Assembly: GCF_014648295.1 (NCBI RefSeq) | Contig: NZ_BMQV01000013.1 | Location: 1-64,000, forward strand | From: Shewanella saliphila | Lineage (GTDB): Bacteria > Pseudomonadota > Gammaproteobacteria > Enterobacterales > Shewanellaceae | DNA: 64,000 nucleotides | Reading direction: 5' to 3' | Shown here: in pieces, positions 26,256 through 36,216 of the stretch | How the letters are laid out: each line of letters starts with the position of its first letter | Position numbering within the stretch: the stretch's first letter is position 1 | The notes under the pieces: model-generated | Database searches by the model: none | What the model was told of the DNA's origin: nothing | What the model saw: only the letters and a program-made list of their open reading frames with translations | Made by a program: the position numbers and the translations under genes

Positions 26256-27881
26256 ATGCCTGTTATAGTAAAACGCTGGTATCAGCTGATTTCCTTATGT
26301 ATTTCTAGCACCTTGCTGGCAGCATGCGGACAAGCACAATTGCCTTCTGGGTTAGTATATTGCAGCGAAGGTAACCCTGAGACCTTTAATCCCCAGCTAG
26401 TCACCTCTGGCACCACTATCGATGCGACTTCACACCAAATCTATAGCCAGCTAGTGAATTACAGCCAGGCCAAAACGGAGATAATCCCAGGGCTGGCCAC
26501 GCAATGGTCAATCTCAGAAGATGGTCTCAGTTACCAATTTACCTTACGTGAGCATGTGAGTTTTCATAAAACGAGTCGCTTTGCCCCATCAAGGGACTTT
26601 AATGCTGACGATGTGTTGTTTTCGTTTAATCGTATTATTGACCCATTACACCCTTACCATTTAGTCAGCAGAACCGGTTATCCGTTTTTTCAAAGCATTG
26701 GTTTTGATAACCTTATCGAGTCGATAGAGAAGGTAAATGATTATCAGGTAATCTTTCATTTAACACGTAAAGATGCGTCATTCTTAGCTAATTTGGCCAC
26801 CGACTTTGCGGTCATTTTATCTGCCGAATACGGTTATCAATTACTGACCCAAGGCACACCAGAAGACATAGATTATTATGCGGTAGGCACTGGGCCGTTT
26901 CAGCTTACTCAATATGTCAAAAATGAATATATTCGCTTTAAGAAGCATCCTGTATATTGGGGCCCCACGGTCGAACTTGACCAGTTAGTGTTTGATATCA
27001 CTCCAAGAAGCACGTCACGAATAGCTAAACTCATTACTGGAGATTGCAGCGTATCGGCGTTGCCTAAAGCGGCCGAATTAACGGTTGTGGCTGAACATCC
27101 CGATGTGGTGGTTGATGCGAAACCGGGCTTAAATGTGTCATTTTGGGCATTCAACACTCAAAAGCCACCATTAGATGATGTCCGTGTAAGACGTGCACTA
27201 GCCCATGCCATTGATAAGAAAAACATTCTCGAAGCGGTATACAACGACACTGCTGTTGAAGCCACAGGCGTATTACCTCCGGCGTCGTGGGCCTATTCTA
27301 AAAACTTATCACCGAATGAATATAACCCTCAAAAAGCCATTGAGCTGCTCAAACAAGCTGGGATTAATAAGTTATCCATTAATGTATGGGCAATGCCGGT
27401 TGCACGAATTTATAACCCAAGCGCGCTGAAAACTGCTGAACTTATCCAAGCTGATTTAGCTCGAATAGGCGTAAAGCTTAATATCATTAGCTATGATTGG
27501 AGTGTATTTGTTCAAAAGCTATCTGCTTCTAACTACGACTCTGTCCTAATTGGTTGGAATGCCGATAACAGTGACCCTGATAACTTTTTTACGCCATTAT
27601 TAAGTTGTGCAGCACTGGCCTCGAACAATAACCGTTCTCGCTGGTGTCATAAAGACTTTGAACATTTACTCACCCAGGCGCAAAGTGTTACCTCACAGCC
27701 AGAACGCAAAGCATTTTATCAGTCTGCTGAAGCCATTATTAGCGATCAAGTTCCTATGGTGACGTTAGCCCATGCCAAAAAAGTAGTGTTGAAAAAGAAC
27801 AATATTACTGCAATGCAAATTCGCCCTTATGGTGGAATTTCATTTGCCAAGGCAATACAAACAACAGAGGAAGGCGAATAA
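26256..27881 (+). CDS. sapA: peptide ABC transporter substrate-binding protein SapA
   Basis: A 541-residue solute-binding protein of the oligopeptide class (SBP family 5): FNPQLVTSGTTIDAT at the start of the mature part, the signature of this family near residues 80-120, and DVRVRRALAHAIDKKNIL in the middle. The N-terminus has a lipobox-like LLAAC with Cys24, so it may be membrane-anchored, whereas E. coli SapA is free periplasmic. The Sap system is tied to antimicrobial-peptide resistance and, in E. coli, to putrescine export. It is the first gene of sapABCDF. Confidence 0.9.
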   Translation: MPVIVKRWYQLISLCISSTLLAACGQAQLPSGLVYCSEGNPETFNPQLVTSGTTIDATSHQIYSQLVNYSQAKTEIIPGLATQWSISEDGLSYQFTLREHVSFHKTSRFAPSRDFNADDVLFSFNRIIDPLHPYHLVSRTGYPFFQSIGFDNLIESIEKVNDYQVIFHLTRKDASFLANLATDFAVILSAEYGYQLLTQGTPEDIDYYAVGTGPFQLTQYVKNEYIRFKKHPVYWGPTVELDQLVFDITPRSTSRIAKLITGDCSVSALPKAAELTVVAEHPDVVVDAKPGLNVSFWAFNTQKPPLDDVRVRRALAHAIDKKNILEAVYNDTAVEATGVLPPASWAYSKNLSPNEYNPQKAIELLKQAGINKLSINVWAMPVARIYNPSALKTAELIQADLARIGVKLNIISYDWSVFVQKLSASNYDSVLIGWNADNSDPDNFFTPLLSCAALASNNNRSRWCHKDFEHLLTQAQSVTSQPERKAFYQSAEAIISDQVPMVTLAHAKKVVLKKNNITAMQIRPYGGISFAKAIQTTEEGE

Positions 27882-28913
27882 ATGTGGCGTTATTTTTTTA
27901 GACGCATCACCCTGTTTTTGGCGACCTCTTTGGTGATGATAGCGGTATTGTTTATTGCTACAGGGTTATTTCCAGCCAATAAAGCCTATTCGTTGTCGGG
28001 AATTCAATATCCTACCGCTGAGCAGCAACGCCAAATTGAAGCCGACTATCAACTTAATGATAATCAACTATTGCAGTTTACCGCTTATCTTCGCCAACGA
28101 TTGTCAGGTAATTTAGGCATTTCAAGCAATTCACAGCAAGCGGTAGCCGATGAATTAGCGTCGGTGTTACCCGCATCGCTTGAACTGTCACTTTTTTCAG
28201 GCTTCATTGCAGTGGTTTTTGGTGTGCCTTTAGGGGTAGTTGCAGCATTAAGCCGTAACAAAGCGCTACAGCACAGTATTTTAGCTTTTACTCTAACCGG
28301 TTATTCTATCCCGGTATTTTGGCTAGGACTCACGCTCGCCATGTGGTTTGGGGTAAATTTAGGCTGGCTACCCATTTCAGGCCAAATCAACTTATTATAC
28401 GAAATAGAACCCGTAACAGGGTTTATGCTAATTGATACATTAATGTCAGAGTCAACGTATCGCATACCGGCTTTTCATGACGCGATATTACACTTAATTT
28501 TACCCGCGGTAACACTCGCGTTACTGCCATTTACACTCGTGGTTCGTATTACACGCCAAGCTGTCATTAATGTGATGAATCAAACTTACATTCGTGCGGC
28601 TGAAGCGCGCGGATTACACACATTTAAAATTTTAGTCCGCCATGCCATGCCCAATGCTTTAATTCCGGTACTAAAGAGCATTGGCTTAATGCTGGGCTCA
28701 TTTGCCAGCTATGGCATCGTGGTTGAAGTGATATTTTCATGGCCTGGTGTCGGCAGCTGGTTAGTGTCAGGTATTTATCAGCGCGACTATACTGTGATTC
28801 AAGCAGGTATCTTATCTGTGTCGTTATTGATTATCTTTTTAAGTATTTTAATTGACTTAATGCACACTATAATCAATCCGATAAGTAGAAAGGACTTATA
28901 TGCCGCGCATTAA
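27882..28913 (+). CDS. sapB: peptide ABC transporter permease SapB
   Basis: A 343-residue inner-membrane permease of the DppB/OppB class, with six predicted membrane helices and the EAA loop (YIRAAEARGLHTFKILVRHAMPNALIPV, cited here by its ends) that contacts the ATPases. It begins at the base after the sapA stop codon, so translation is coupled. Confidence 0.92.
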   Translation: MWRYFFRRITLFLATSLVMIAVLFIATGLFPANKAYSLSGIQYPTAEQQRQIEADYQLNDNQLLQFTAYLRQRLSGNLGISSNSQQAVADELASVLPASLELSLFSGFIAVVFGVPLGVVAALSRNKALQHSILAFTLTGYSIPVFWLGLTLAMWFGVNLGWLPISGQINLLYEIEPVTGFMLIDTLMSESTYRIPAFHDAILHLILPAVTLALLPFTLVVRITRQAVINVMNQTYIRAAEARGLHTFKILVRHAMPNALIPVLKSIGLMLGSFASYGIVVEVIFSWPGVGSWLVSGIYQRDYTVIQAGILSVSLLIIFLSILIDLMHTIINPISRKDLYAAH

Positions 28914-29790
28914 AATCTACCACGAAGACCATATCGAATCGCCCATGTGGCGCTTATGGAACAGCTTCTCGGCAAATCCATTTGCGGTGATTGGCTTATG
29001 GGCCGTGATTTTTTTATTGGTTCTGACCATTTTTGCACCGCTTATTGCCCCTTACTCTGCAGAAGCACAAGACCAGCAAGTCTTGCTATTACCGCCGTCT
29101 TGGGATCCTGCTGGCAGTGTTGAACACTTTTTGGGTACCGATGATTTAGGCCGTGATATTTTTAGCCGTATTTTACATGGGGTACAACTGACTTTTGGCA
29201 TGTCATTACTGATTGTGGCAGTGTCGTTATTTTTTGGATTTATCATTGGCTCTCTATCAGGCATGATGCGCGGCATCAAATCGAGTGTATTAAGCCACTT
29301 GCTTGATGCGCTACTTTCTATCCCTTCACTACTGATGGCCATTTTAGTGGTTGCGGTGATGGGGCCGGGACTGAACAATGTATTTTGGGGTGTCTGTATT
29401 GCAATGATCCCGCAATTTGTGCGCTCCATTCATCAAGCGGTTCACGAAGAGCTACAAAAAGAATACGTTACCGCAGCAAAATTAGACGGTGCCAATTCGT
29501 TCCAGGTTTTTTTGTATGTCATTATGCCTAACGTTTGGGATGTAGTGATTATTCAGGTCACAATGGCAATCTCTGCAGCCATACTCGACATCGCGGCACT
29601 GGGTTTTTTAAATTTAGGCGCCCAGGCGCCAAGCCCAGAATGGGGCGCCATGGTGGCACAAGGGCTGGATAATTTATTACTTGCGCCCTGGACAGTGACC
29701 ATACCTGGAGTGACCATTTTATTTACGGTGTTGTCGGTAAATTTAGTCGGCGACGGTTTACGCTCAGCTCTTGCGCCAATAAGAAATTAA
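28900..29790 (+). CDS. sapC: peptide ABC transporter permease SapC
   Basis: A 296-residue second permease of the DppC/OppC class. A cytoplasmic N-terminus leads to the first helix near residue 30, and the binding-protein-dependent permease domain follows with EAA loop (YVTAAKLDGANSFQVF). It overlaps the end of sapB by 14 bp. Confidence 0.92.
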   Translation: MPRIKIYHEDHIESPMWRLWNSFSANPFAVIGLWAVIFLLVLTIFAPLIAPYSAEAQDQQVLLLPPSWDPAGSVEHFLGTDDLGRDIFSRILHGVQLTFGMSLLIVAVSLFFGFIIGSLSGMMRGIKSSVLSHLLDALLSIPSLLMAILVVAVMGPGLNNVFWGVCIAMIPQFVRSIHQAVHEELQKEYVTAAKLDGANSFQVFLYVIMPNVWDVVIIQVTMAISAAILDIAALGFLNLGAQAPSPEWGAMVAQGLDNLLLAPWTVTIPGVTILFTVLSVNLVGDGLRSALAPIRN

Positions 29791-29792
29791 CT

Positions 29793-30800
29793 ATGCCATT
29801 ACTCGACGTGCGTAACCTTACCATCGAACTTGATACCCCACAGGGTAGAGTCAAAGTACTCGAAAAAGTCAGTTTGACCATCAATCCCGGTGAAATTCAT
29901 GGTTTGCTTGGTGAGTCAGGCTCGGGACGCAGCTTATTTGCAAAAGCGATTTTAGGGGTACTTGGCCCTAATTGGCACATCTTTGCAGATCGAATGATGT
30001 GGGACGGCCGCAACTTACTTGAAATGACAGCCAAAGAACGACGTTGTTTAATGGGCTGCGACATGGCAATGATATTTCAAGATCCTTCAGGCAGTTTAGA
30101 CCCAGTTAAAACCATTGGCAGCCAACTTATTGAAGCCATGATGCCCAATAAGAACGTGCCCTTTTGGCGACGTAACCGCGATACTTATTTAAATGCACAA
30201 AAGTGGTTACATAAAGTAGGCATTAAAACCCCTAAAAAATTGATGACGTGTTATCCATGGGAGCTTTCTGAAGGCGAATGCCAAAAAGTCATGATTGCCA
30301 TGGCGGTGGCTAACCATCCAAAATTGTTAATTGCCGACGAGCCAACCAACTCAATGGAGTTAAATACTCAAGCGCAGATTTTTAGGTTGTTATCACAGTT
30401 AAATCAATTGCAAAATGTGTCGATATTGCTGGTAAGCCACGAACTTGAAATTATGGTGAATTGGTGTGATAACCTAACCATTCTATACAGCGGTCAGGTA
30501 ATGGAGTCGGGCCCTGCTGCGGCGATGGCCGAGCAGCCTTTTCATCCTTATACCCGGGCATTGTTGAAAAACTTACCCGACCATACCCAAAAAATGCGCC
30601 ACAAAGCAGATTTACCCACATTGCAAGGGTCGTCGCCATCAATGCAGCACTTACCTGCTGGATGTCGTCTCGGTCCACGCTGCCCAGAAGCACAACGTAA
30701 GTGTGTAAAACAGCCACATCTTGAACACATAAAAGATCGCTATTTTGCCTGCCATTTCCCTTATCAAAGTGAGCAAGAAGATGACGACGCCATTGCTTAA
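29793..30800 (+). CDS. sapD: peptide ABC transporter ATPase SapD (Walker A Lys replaced by Arg)
   Basis: A 335-residue ATPase of the OppD/DppD class. The Walker A motif reads GESGSGRS (codon CGC), so the usual nucleotide-binding lysine is Arg. The signature LSEGECQKVMIA is the SapD variant also seen in E. coli SapD. Walker B is LLIADEPT, and the C-terminal cysteine cluster (CRLGPRCPEAQRKC) fits the iron-sulfur or oligopeptide-transporter C-terminal domain of this class. It starts two bases after the sapC stop. In E. coli SapD also influences the Trk potassium system. Confidence 0.92.
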   Translation: MPLLDVRNLTIELDTPQGRVKVLEKVSLTINPGEIHGLLGESGSGRSLFAKAILGVLGPNWHIFADRMMWDGRNLLEMTAKERRCLMGCDMAMIFQDPSGSLDPVKTIGSQLIEAMMPNKNVPFWRRNRDTYLNAQKWLHKVGIKTPKKLMTCYPWELSEGECQKVMIAMAVANHPKLLIADEPTNSMELNTQAQIFRLLSQLNQLQNVSILLVSHELEIMVNWCDNLTILYSGQVMESGPAAAMAEQPFHPYTRALLKNLPDHTQKMRHKADLPTLQGSSPSMQHLPAGCRLGPRCPEAQRKCVKQPHLEHIKDRYFACHFPYQSEQEDDDAIA

Positions 30801-31566
30801 AGTCACCGATTTAAGTAAACAATACTTAACCGGTTATAAACGTTTCAAACCACAATACTATCAAGCTTTATCACCAATATCATTTGAGCTTGGTCGCGGT
30901 GAAACGATGGCAATTGTCGGCTCAGTGGGCTCTGGTAAAAGCACCTTAGCTCGCATTCTAGTGGGTGCTGAACGACGCAGCGGTGGTGACATTTTCTTTG
31001 AAGGTGAAGCATTAGAAACTCGTAACCAGAAACAACGTTGTCGCTTAATTAGGATGATCTTCCAAGATCCAACCACCTCGTTAAATCCACGCTTATCGAT
31101 TGGTAACTTATTAAAAGAACCTCTGCGCTTTAATACCCAACTGAGCTCAAATGAACGTAAAACGTTGGTTTTTGAAACACTGCGTAAAGTAGGACTGTTG
31201 CCAGAGCATGCCGATTTTTATCCGCATATGGTGTCTGAAGGTCAAAAACAACGTGTTGCGGTCGCGCGGGCATTAATGCTCAACCCTAAAATTATTATTG
31301 CTGACGAAGCATTAACAGCATTGGATATGTCGGTACGTTCTCAAATCATTAACCTACTGTTGAAGCTACAAAAAGAGTTGGGCTTATCGTATATTTTTGT
31401 TTCACACAATCTGAATATCATCCGCCATGTCAGTGATAAGATTATGGTGCTACAAAATGGTCAAATGGTGGAAAAAACCACCACTGAAGCACTGTTTAAT
31501 TCCCCTCAGCATGAGTACACACAACGCCTGATCCAAGAGCAAAGTCAATTTATGCAACGACGCTAA
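30781..31566 (+). CDS. sapF: peptide ABC transporter ATPase SapF
   Basis: A 261-residue second ATPase: Walker A GSVGSGKS, Q-loop FQDPTTSLNP, a degenerate signature VSEGQKQR, Walker B IIIADEALTALD and switch VSHN. The ATG at 30781 is preferred to an earlier in-frame ATG because it begins the conserved domain; it overlaps the end of sapD by 20 bp. It completes sapABCDF. A weak dyad (TTTTGC/GCAAAA) lies after the stop. Confidence 0.9.
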   Translation: MTTPLLKVTDLSKQYLTGYKRFKPQYYQALSPISFELGRGETMAIVGSVGSGKSTLARILVGAERRSGGDIFFEGEALETRNQKQRCRLIRMIFQDPTTSLNPRLSIGNLLKEPLRFNTQLSSNERKTLVFETLRKVGLLPEHADFYPHMVSEGQKQRVAVARALMLNPKIIIADEALTALDMSVRSQIINLLLKLQKELGLSYIFVSHNLNIIRHVSDKIMVLQNGQMVEKTTTEALFNSPQHEYTQRLIQEQSQFMQRR

Positions 31567-31671
31567 ACTGCTCCAACCACTGCGGTTTTGCCCTGTTTTT
31601 TGCAAAAATCAGTGCCATTTAGGCGTCGAACTAATTATCCTAGAGCCAATGTTAAAGGAAGAAACCAAAAT

Positions 31672-32874
31672 ATGATTATTAAACCTAAGATCCGTGGCTT
31701 TATTTGTACAACAACTCACCCTGTTGGCTGTGAAGCGAATGTCAAAGAGCAAATTGAACTCACTAAAGCCAAAGGCAAAATAGCCAATGGCCCTAAAAAA
31801 GTCCTCGTTGTAGGCTCTTCTAGTGGTTATGGCTTGTCATCACGTATTGCCTCAGCATTTGGTAGTGACGCTGCGACTATCGGGGTGTTTTTTGAAAAAC
31901 CAAGCTCAGAAACCAAACCTGGAACGGCTGGTTGGTACAATACAGCGGCATTCGATAAATTTGCCAAAGCTGAAGGCTTATACTCTAAAAGCATTAACTG
32001 TGACGCCTTTAGTCATGAAGCTAAGCAACAAGTCATTGAGCTGATTAAGCAAGATTTAGGTCAAATCGACATGGTGGTGTATTCATTAGCTTCACCTGTA
32101 CGTAAATTACCAGACACTGGCGAAGTCATTCGTTCATCACTAAAACCAATTGGTCAAACCTACTCTGCAACAGCAGTTGATACCAATAAAAATGCCATTA
32201 TCGAAACCTCGGTAGAGCCAGCAACTGAGCAAGAGATTGCCGACACTGTAACCGTAATGGGTGGACAGGATTGGGAATTATGGATGAGCGCATTAAGTGA
32301 TGCTGGCGTTTTAGCTGACGGTTGCAAAACCGTGGCTTACAGCTACATTGGTACTGAGTTAACCTGGCCAATTTACTGGCATGGTGCGTTAGGTCAAGCC
32401 AAGATGGATTTAGACCGTGCTGCTCATGCGTTAAATAACCAATTAGCTGCAAAAGGTGGTTCAGCTAACGTCGCGGTACTAAAAAGTGTCGTCACTCAAG
32501 CCAGCTCAGCCATTCCTGTGATGCCACTGTACATTGCCATGGTATTTAAAAAGATGCGTGAAGAAGGCCTTCACGAAGGCTGCATGGAGCAAATCTACCG
32601 TTTGTTTACCGAACGTTTATACCGTGAAGACGGCCAAGCCCCTGTGGTTGATAGCGAAAATCGCTTGCGTTTAGACGATTGGGAATTACGTGAAGATATT
32701 CAGCAACATTGCCGCGATTTGTGGCCACAAGTGACCACTGAAAACTTGAGCGAATTGACCGATTACAATGAATACAAAGAAGAGTTTTTAAAACTGTTCG
32801 GTTTTGGTATTGATGGTATCGATTACGAAGCTGATGTCGATCCTAACGTTAAATTTGATGTTATTGAGCTGTAA
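31672..32874 (+). CDS. fabV: trans-2-enoyl-ACP reductase FabV (NADH)
   Basis: FabV carries out the last reduction of each fatty-acid elongation cycle. The 400-residue length equals that of known FabV proteins. It has the cofactor motif GSSSGYG at 49-55 and the active-site pattern Tyr-(8 residues)-Lys in [10 protein letters not shown], which distinguishes FabV from the six-residue spacing of FabI. The start is the ATG after AAAGGAAG; the frame runs 28 codons further without support. It lies 105 bp after sapF, the region where enterobacteria carry fabI. Confidence 0.93.
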   Translation: MIIKPKIRGFICTTTHPVGCEANVKEQIELTKAKGKIANGPKKVLVVGSSSGYGLSSRIASAFGSDAATIGVFFEKPSSETKPGTAGWYNTAAFDKFAKAEGLYSKSINCDAFSHEAKQQVIELIKQDLGQIDMVVYSLASPVRKLPDTGEVIRSSLKPIGQTYSATAVDTNKNAIIETSVEPATEQEIADTVTVMGGQDWELWMSALSDAGVLADGCKTVAYSYIGTELTWPIYWHGALGQAKMDLDRAAHALNNQLAAKGGSANVAVLKSVVTQASSAIPVMPLYIAMVFKKMREEGLHEGCMEQIYRLFTERLYREDGQAPVVDSENRLRLDDWELREDIQQHCRDLWPQVTTENLSELTDYNEYKEEFLKLFGFGIDGIDYEADVDPNVKFDVIEL

Positions 32875-32912
32875 TTATCAACTAGTCTCTCGTTAATTCA
32901 AGCCAGTTAACA

Positions 32913-32943
32913 AAAGCCGCAATGCACTGCATAGCGGCTTTTT
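32913..32943 (+). terminator. terminator of fabV
   Basis: AAAGCCGC and ATGC pair with GCAT and GCGGCTTT, followed by seven T residues. Confidence 0.88.
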
Positions 32944-33033
32944 TTATACTAGATACCACACGCCCGCCAATACTTATCTTCTTTGTATGCTCGCTTGCTA
33001 CTTGCCGTAAAGCCATTTACTCGGACTCACAGC

Positions 33034-33063
33034 TTTTATGTTTGAGTTTAATCAAACATAAAA
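33034..33063. other. AT-rich hairpin behind the ifcA terminator
   Basis: A 12-bp perfect stem (TTTTATGTTTGA with its complement) and 6-nt loop. It abuts the ifcA terminator and could act as a second stop signal. Confidence 0.5.
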
Positions 33064-33066
33064 AAA

Positions 33067-33090
33067 GGGTTAAGCCAGATGGCTTAACCC
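33067..33090 (-). terminator. terminator of ifcA
   Basis: GGGTTAAGCC and GGCTTAACCC form a 10-bp stem with a 4-nt loop, and the minus strand continues with seven T residues. Confidence 0.9.
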
Positions 33091-33130
33091 AAAGTAACGC
33101 AAGGGATAAAAGATGGAGTGTTACGGTTTA

Positions 33131-34891
33131 CTATTTTTTCTCTAAAGCATGCTTAGCAGCATTTTCACCTGCAATACGACCAAACACAACTGTGTCAGCA
33201 ATCGCATTACCACCTAGGCGGTTAAAGCCATGTAAACCACCAGTCACTTCGCCTGCAGCAAATAGACCAGACATTTTCCAGCTTTGTAGGTTTAATACGT
33301 TCGCATCAGTATCTACTGCTACACCACCCATAGTGTGGTGAATACCAGGTGCGACTTTTACAGCGTAGAAAGGAGGCTTAGTTAAGTTAAGTGGCATATC
33401 GTCACGACCAAACGCGTCGTCTTTACCCGCTGCTTGATACTTATTGTAGTCACTTGCAGTTTTAGGTAATTTGCTCATACCAGTGATTTTAGCTAGCTCT
33501 TCGATAGTGTTACCTTTACTTAGCATGCCTAAGTGATCATAACCACGTACCATTTTCTTCTTAGCAACAAGCTGCTCGTCAAATACTAACCAAGCATATT
33601 GATCTTTTTGCTTTAAGATGGCATCAGATGCACGGTCACGAGTGGTTAATTCATCGATGAAACGCTCACCATCAGTGTTTACCATGATTGCGCCAACACC
33701 ACGTACGGTTTCAGAGATTAAGATACGGCTGTCTTTACCGATGGTAGGATGCGCTTGAACCCAGTCAATATCAGTCATTGACGCACCAATTTCTTTAGCC
33801 AGTAATATACCGTCACCCGTTGCGGTTACGTTGTTAGAGCTGGTCATGTCTTTCATTGTTGGACGGTAGTAAGCAATCATTTCTTTGTTCATGCCATAAC
33901 CACCGGTTGCTAGTACGACAGAATCTGCAGCAACCATATTGTAACCAGAGTGACGACCGTGAACCACAACACCGGCAACTGACTTATCGTCATTTAAGAC
34001 AATTTTTTCAATTCTAGAGTTTACGCGAACATCAATGTCACGCTCTACTGCGGCTTTACGTAATGTGTCAATGATGTGTGGCCCTACTGACGCTCCACCT
34101 GATGGACGGTGAGTACGTTCAACACGAGCACCACCAGAACGTTTTAAGTCGTTCATGTTTGCGCCTAAAGACTCAAGCCATTTAACAGCACCTGCTGACT
34201 CTTCTGCTAAGATTTGAACTAATTTAGGGTCATTTTTGTAACGACCACCTTTCATCGCATCTTCGAAGTACCATTCAACTTTGTCTTCAATGCCTTTTTT
34301 CTTCTGCTGTGGTGTACCAACGGCGTTAATACCACCAGCAGCTAGCATTGAGTTACCACCTGTGTATGCTGCTTTTTCAAATAAAACCACTTTTGCACCG
34401 GCCATTTTGGCAGAGATAGCAGCGTTAAAACCAGCAGAACCTGCACCGACAACAATCACATCAACGGTTTCTACAGGGCCTTTATCAATGGCTTTTTGGA
34501 TTTTGTCTTGATCCCAAGCACCGTCCCACTTCTTCTTCGCTTTGGTTTCTGCAAAAGGCATTTCCATTTCGAAGTTGTGGCAGTTGTTACAAGTTAACTG
34601 AGGCTTATCGTGACCAGAGTGGCAAGACGTACAGTTAATGTCACCAAGGTGAGATGTGTGTGGATCAAAATGTAATTTGTCATTTGCGAGTTCAGCATAA
34701 TCACCATGGCATGATTTACACTGGGCATTTTCATGAGTTTCGCTGTCGCTCACTTTTAACGGTTTAGTGTGGCATGACTGACAGCTGTCCATTTCGGCAT
34801 GAAATGACGCTAAGTTGTCAGACTTCGCCACTGCAGCACCAGAAGATAGCATCATCACCGCCATCGCTGAGACTAAGTATTTTAGTTTCAT
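33131..34891 (-). CDS. ifcA: periplasmic flavocytochrome c3 fumarate reductase (Ifc3)
   Basis: A 586-residue soluble fumarate reductase. The signal peptide ends in GAAVA. Four heme-binding CxxCH motifs lie at residues 37-41, 58-62, 87-91 and 101-105. The FAD domain begins with GAGSAG at 149-154. His381, Arg418, His519 and Arg558 lie in the contexts of the fumarate-binding and catalytic residues His365, Arg402, His504 and Arg544 of S. frigidimarina Fcc3 (matched by motif, not by alignment). Electrons come from the quinol pool via CymA-type cytochromes. Gene order (divergent porin, LysR regulator, transporter) matches the iron-induced ifcA locus. The gene is intact with its own terminator. Confidence 0.9.
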   Translation of the reverse strand: MKLKYLVSAMAVMMLSSGAAVAKSDNLASFHAEMDSCQSCHTKPLKVSDSETHENAQCKSCHGDYAELANDKLHFDPHTSHLGDINCTSCHSGHDKPQLTCNNCHNFEMEMPFAETKAKKKWDGAWDQDKIQKAIDKGPVETVDVIVVGAGSAGFNAAISAKMAGAKVVLFEKAAYTGGNSMLAAGGINAVGTPQQKKKGIEDKVEWYFEDAMKGGRYKNDPKLVQILAEESAGAVKWLESLGANMNDLKRSGGARVERTHRPSGGASVGPHIIDTLRKAAVERDIDVRVNSRIEKIVLNDDKSVAGVVVHGRHSGYNMVAADSVVLATGGYGMNKEMIAYYRPTMKDMTSSNNVTATGDGILLAKEIGASMTDIDWVQAHPTIGKDSRILISETVRGVGAIMVNTDGERFIDELTTRDRASDAILKQKDQYAWLVFDEQLVAKKKMVRGYDHLGMLSKGNTIEELAKITGMSKLPKTASDYNKYQAAGKDDAFGRDDMPLNLTKPPFYAVKVAPGIHHTMGGVAVDTDANVLNLQSWKMSGLFAAGEVTGGLHGFNRLGGNAIADTVVFGRIAGENAAKHALEKK

Positions 34892-35053
34892 TGTTCGTTC
34901 CTTTTCTTATTTAGATTTTTACTTGCTGTTGTTGAGTGCAAGATTACCCACAAAGAGATATCAAAACTTAGACGCACATCAAACTTGGAATTTGGTTAAG
35001 TTATTGTGAAACCCTGTTCAGTGTTTCTTAAAATGCTGCTTAAAAATTCGGGC

Positions 35054-35069
35054 TGTGACCCACGTTCAT
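35054..35069. promoter_or_regulatory. possible CRP-type site between ifcA and ifcO
   Basis: TGTGACCCACGTTCAT has a perfect left half-site (TGTGA) and a partial right one (TTCAT) at the proper 6-bp spacing. CRP controls anaerobic respiration in Shewanella, which makes this plausible for the divergent ifc promoters, but the match is weak. Confidence 0.3.
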
Positions 35070-35168
35070 GTTCCCCCTAAAGTTAATCTTTAGCATTAGC
35101 CCATGCTTTCAACACAACAAGAAAGCCCACTCATTCCAAAAACATTAAATTAATGAGAAGAGATGACC

Positions 35169-36216
35169 ATGAACACAAAAAATCATTACTATCAGTAGCT
35201 TTGCTTTCAGTCCTATCAGTAACCTCAATCAGTGCGCTAGCTGATTCACCTACTGGGTATGGCCGTTTAGACATTACATTAACCAATTCAGAGCATGGTT
35301 TTACCACGCAGAACAGAAAAGAAGGCACCGTTTTAGAGAACAACTTTAGCCGTGTGGGTGTTAAAGGAAGTGAGAAAATCAATGATGATTACGAACTACT
35401 TTATCAGATGGAAGTGCAAGTCAACGGCGCTACAAATGAAGGTGATGATGAGGTATTTAAATCAAGAAGTACCTACTTCGGCATAGCATCAAAAACGATG
35501 GATACCGTATTGGTCGGTCGTAATGACACGGTAATGAAATCATCTAAAGGTAATGTTGAAGCATTCGATCTTACCAACGCGGCCTATAACCGTATGATTG
35601 CCAGCCAAGACAGAAAAGCAGACGGTATTACTTATTACTCACCAACTATTGCTGGCGCATTTACTATTAACGGAACTTATTTAGTCGATGACAACTACGA
35701 AGGCAGTGATGAAACCCAATATGCTATCAGTGTGATTTCGGGTGACAAAAAACTCAAAAAACAAAATTATTATGTAGCAGGTGCGTACAATACTATCGGT
35801 GGTGTTGACGCCTACCGTGCTGTTGGCCAAGTTAAAATGGGCGACTTTAAAGTGGCCTGTTCTAAAACACAGAAAGCCAAACCAACGCTGACAAAGAAGG
35901 TAATTCGTACTTTTTTACTGTGACATATGATTTAAATGGCGTTGATTTAAAAGTCGAGTACGGCCGTGACGAAGCTGGATTTGGTAAATTCATCAAATAC
36001 AACTCAGAAGTAGCATCTACAGCTGATTATAATTCAGCAACTGATGTTGAAGTGACCTCATTGGTATTTGGTGCTGAATATAAATTATCAAAATCAACCA
36101 TGCTACAAGTGCATTACGCTATGTATGACGGTGAGTACCAAATCGACAACTCAGGTACTGTTATCGACTTGCAAGACGATAACATTGCCACTGTTGGGGT
36201 AAGATTTAACTTCTAA
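35169..36216 (+). pseudogene. ifcO: frameshifted outer-membrane porin (IfcO-like)
   Basis: The reading frame is split. From the ATG at 35169 the expected signal peptide (MNTKKSLLSVALL...) is only obtained if the A-run at 35177-35182 had seven instead of six A. The long frame (to 35923) carries a signal peptide ending SALA and gram-negative porin features (GYGRLDITL, SRVGVKG, YGIASKTMDT-like strands). The second frame (to 36216) gives the C-terminal beta-strands and the terminal VGVRFNF with Phe. Adding one A at 35873-35875 would join them smoothly. An ATG at 35153 in the long frame exists but lacks a ribosome binding site. The porin is divergent from ifcA. Confidence 0.8.

Noticed and set aside
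35177..35182. Phase variation of the porin by the A-run
   Set aside because: A run of six A is short for slippage switching, and the second lesion would keep the gene off anyway.
35863..35865. TAA as a nonsense mutation in the porin
   Set aside because: The TAA belongs to the second frame only; a frame change a few bases later joins both parts without needing a nonsense change.
35153..35923. Porin as two separate intact genes
   Set aside because: Neither part alone makes a beta-barrel; the second lacks a signal peptide and the first lacks the C-terminal Phe strand.
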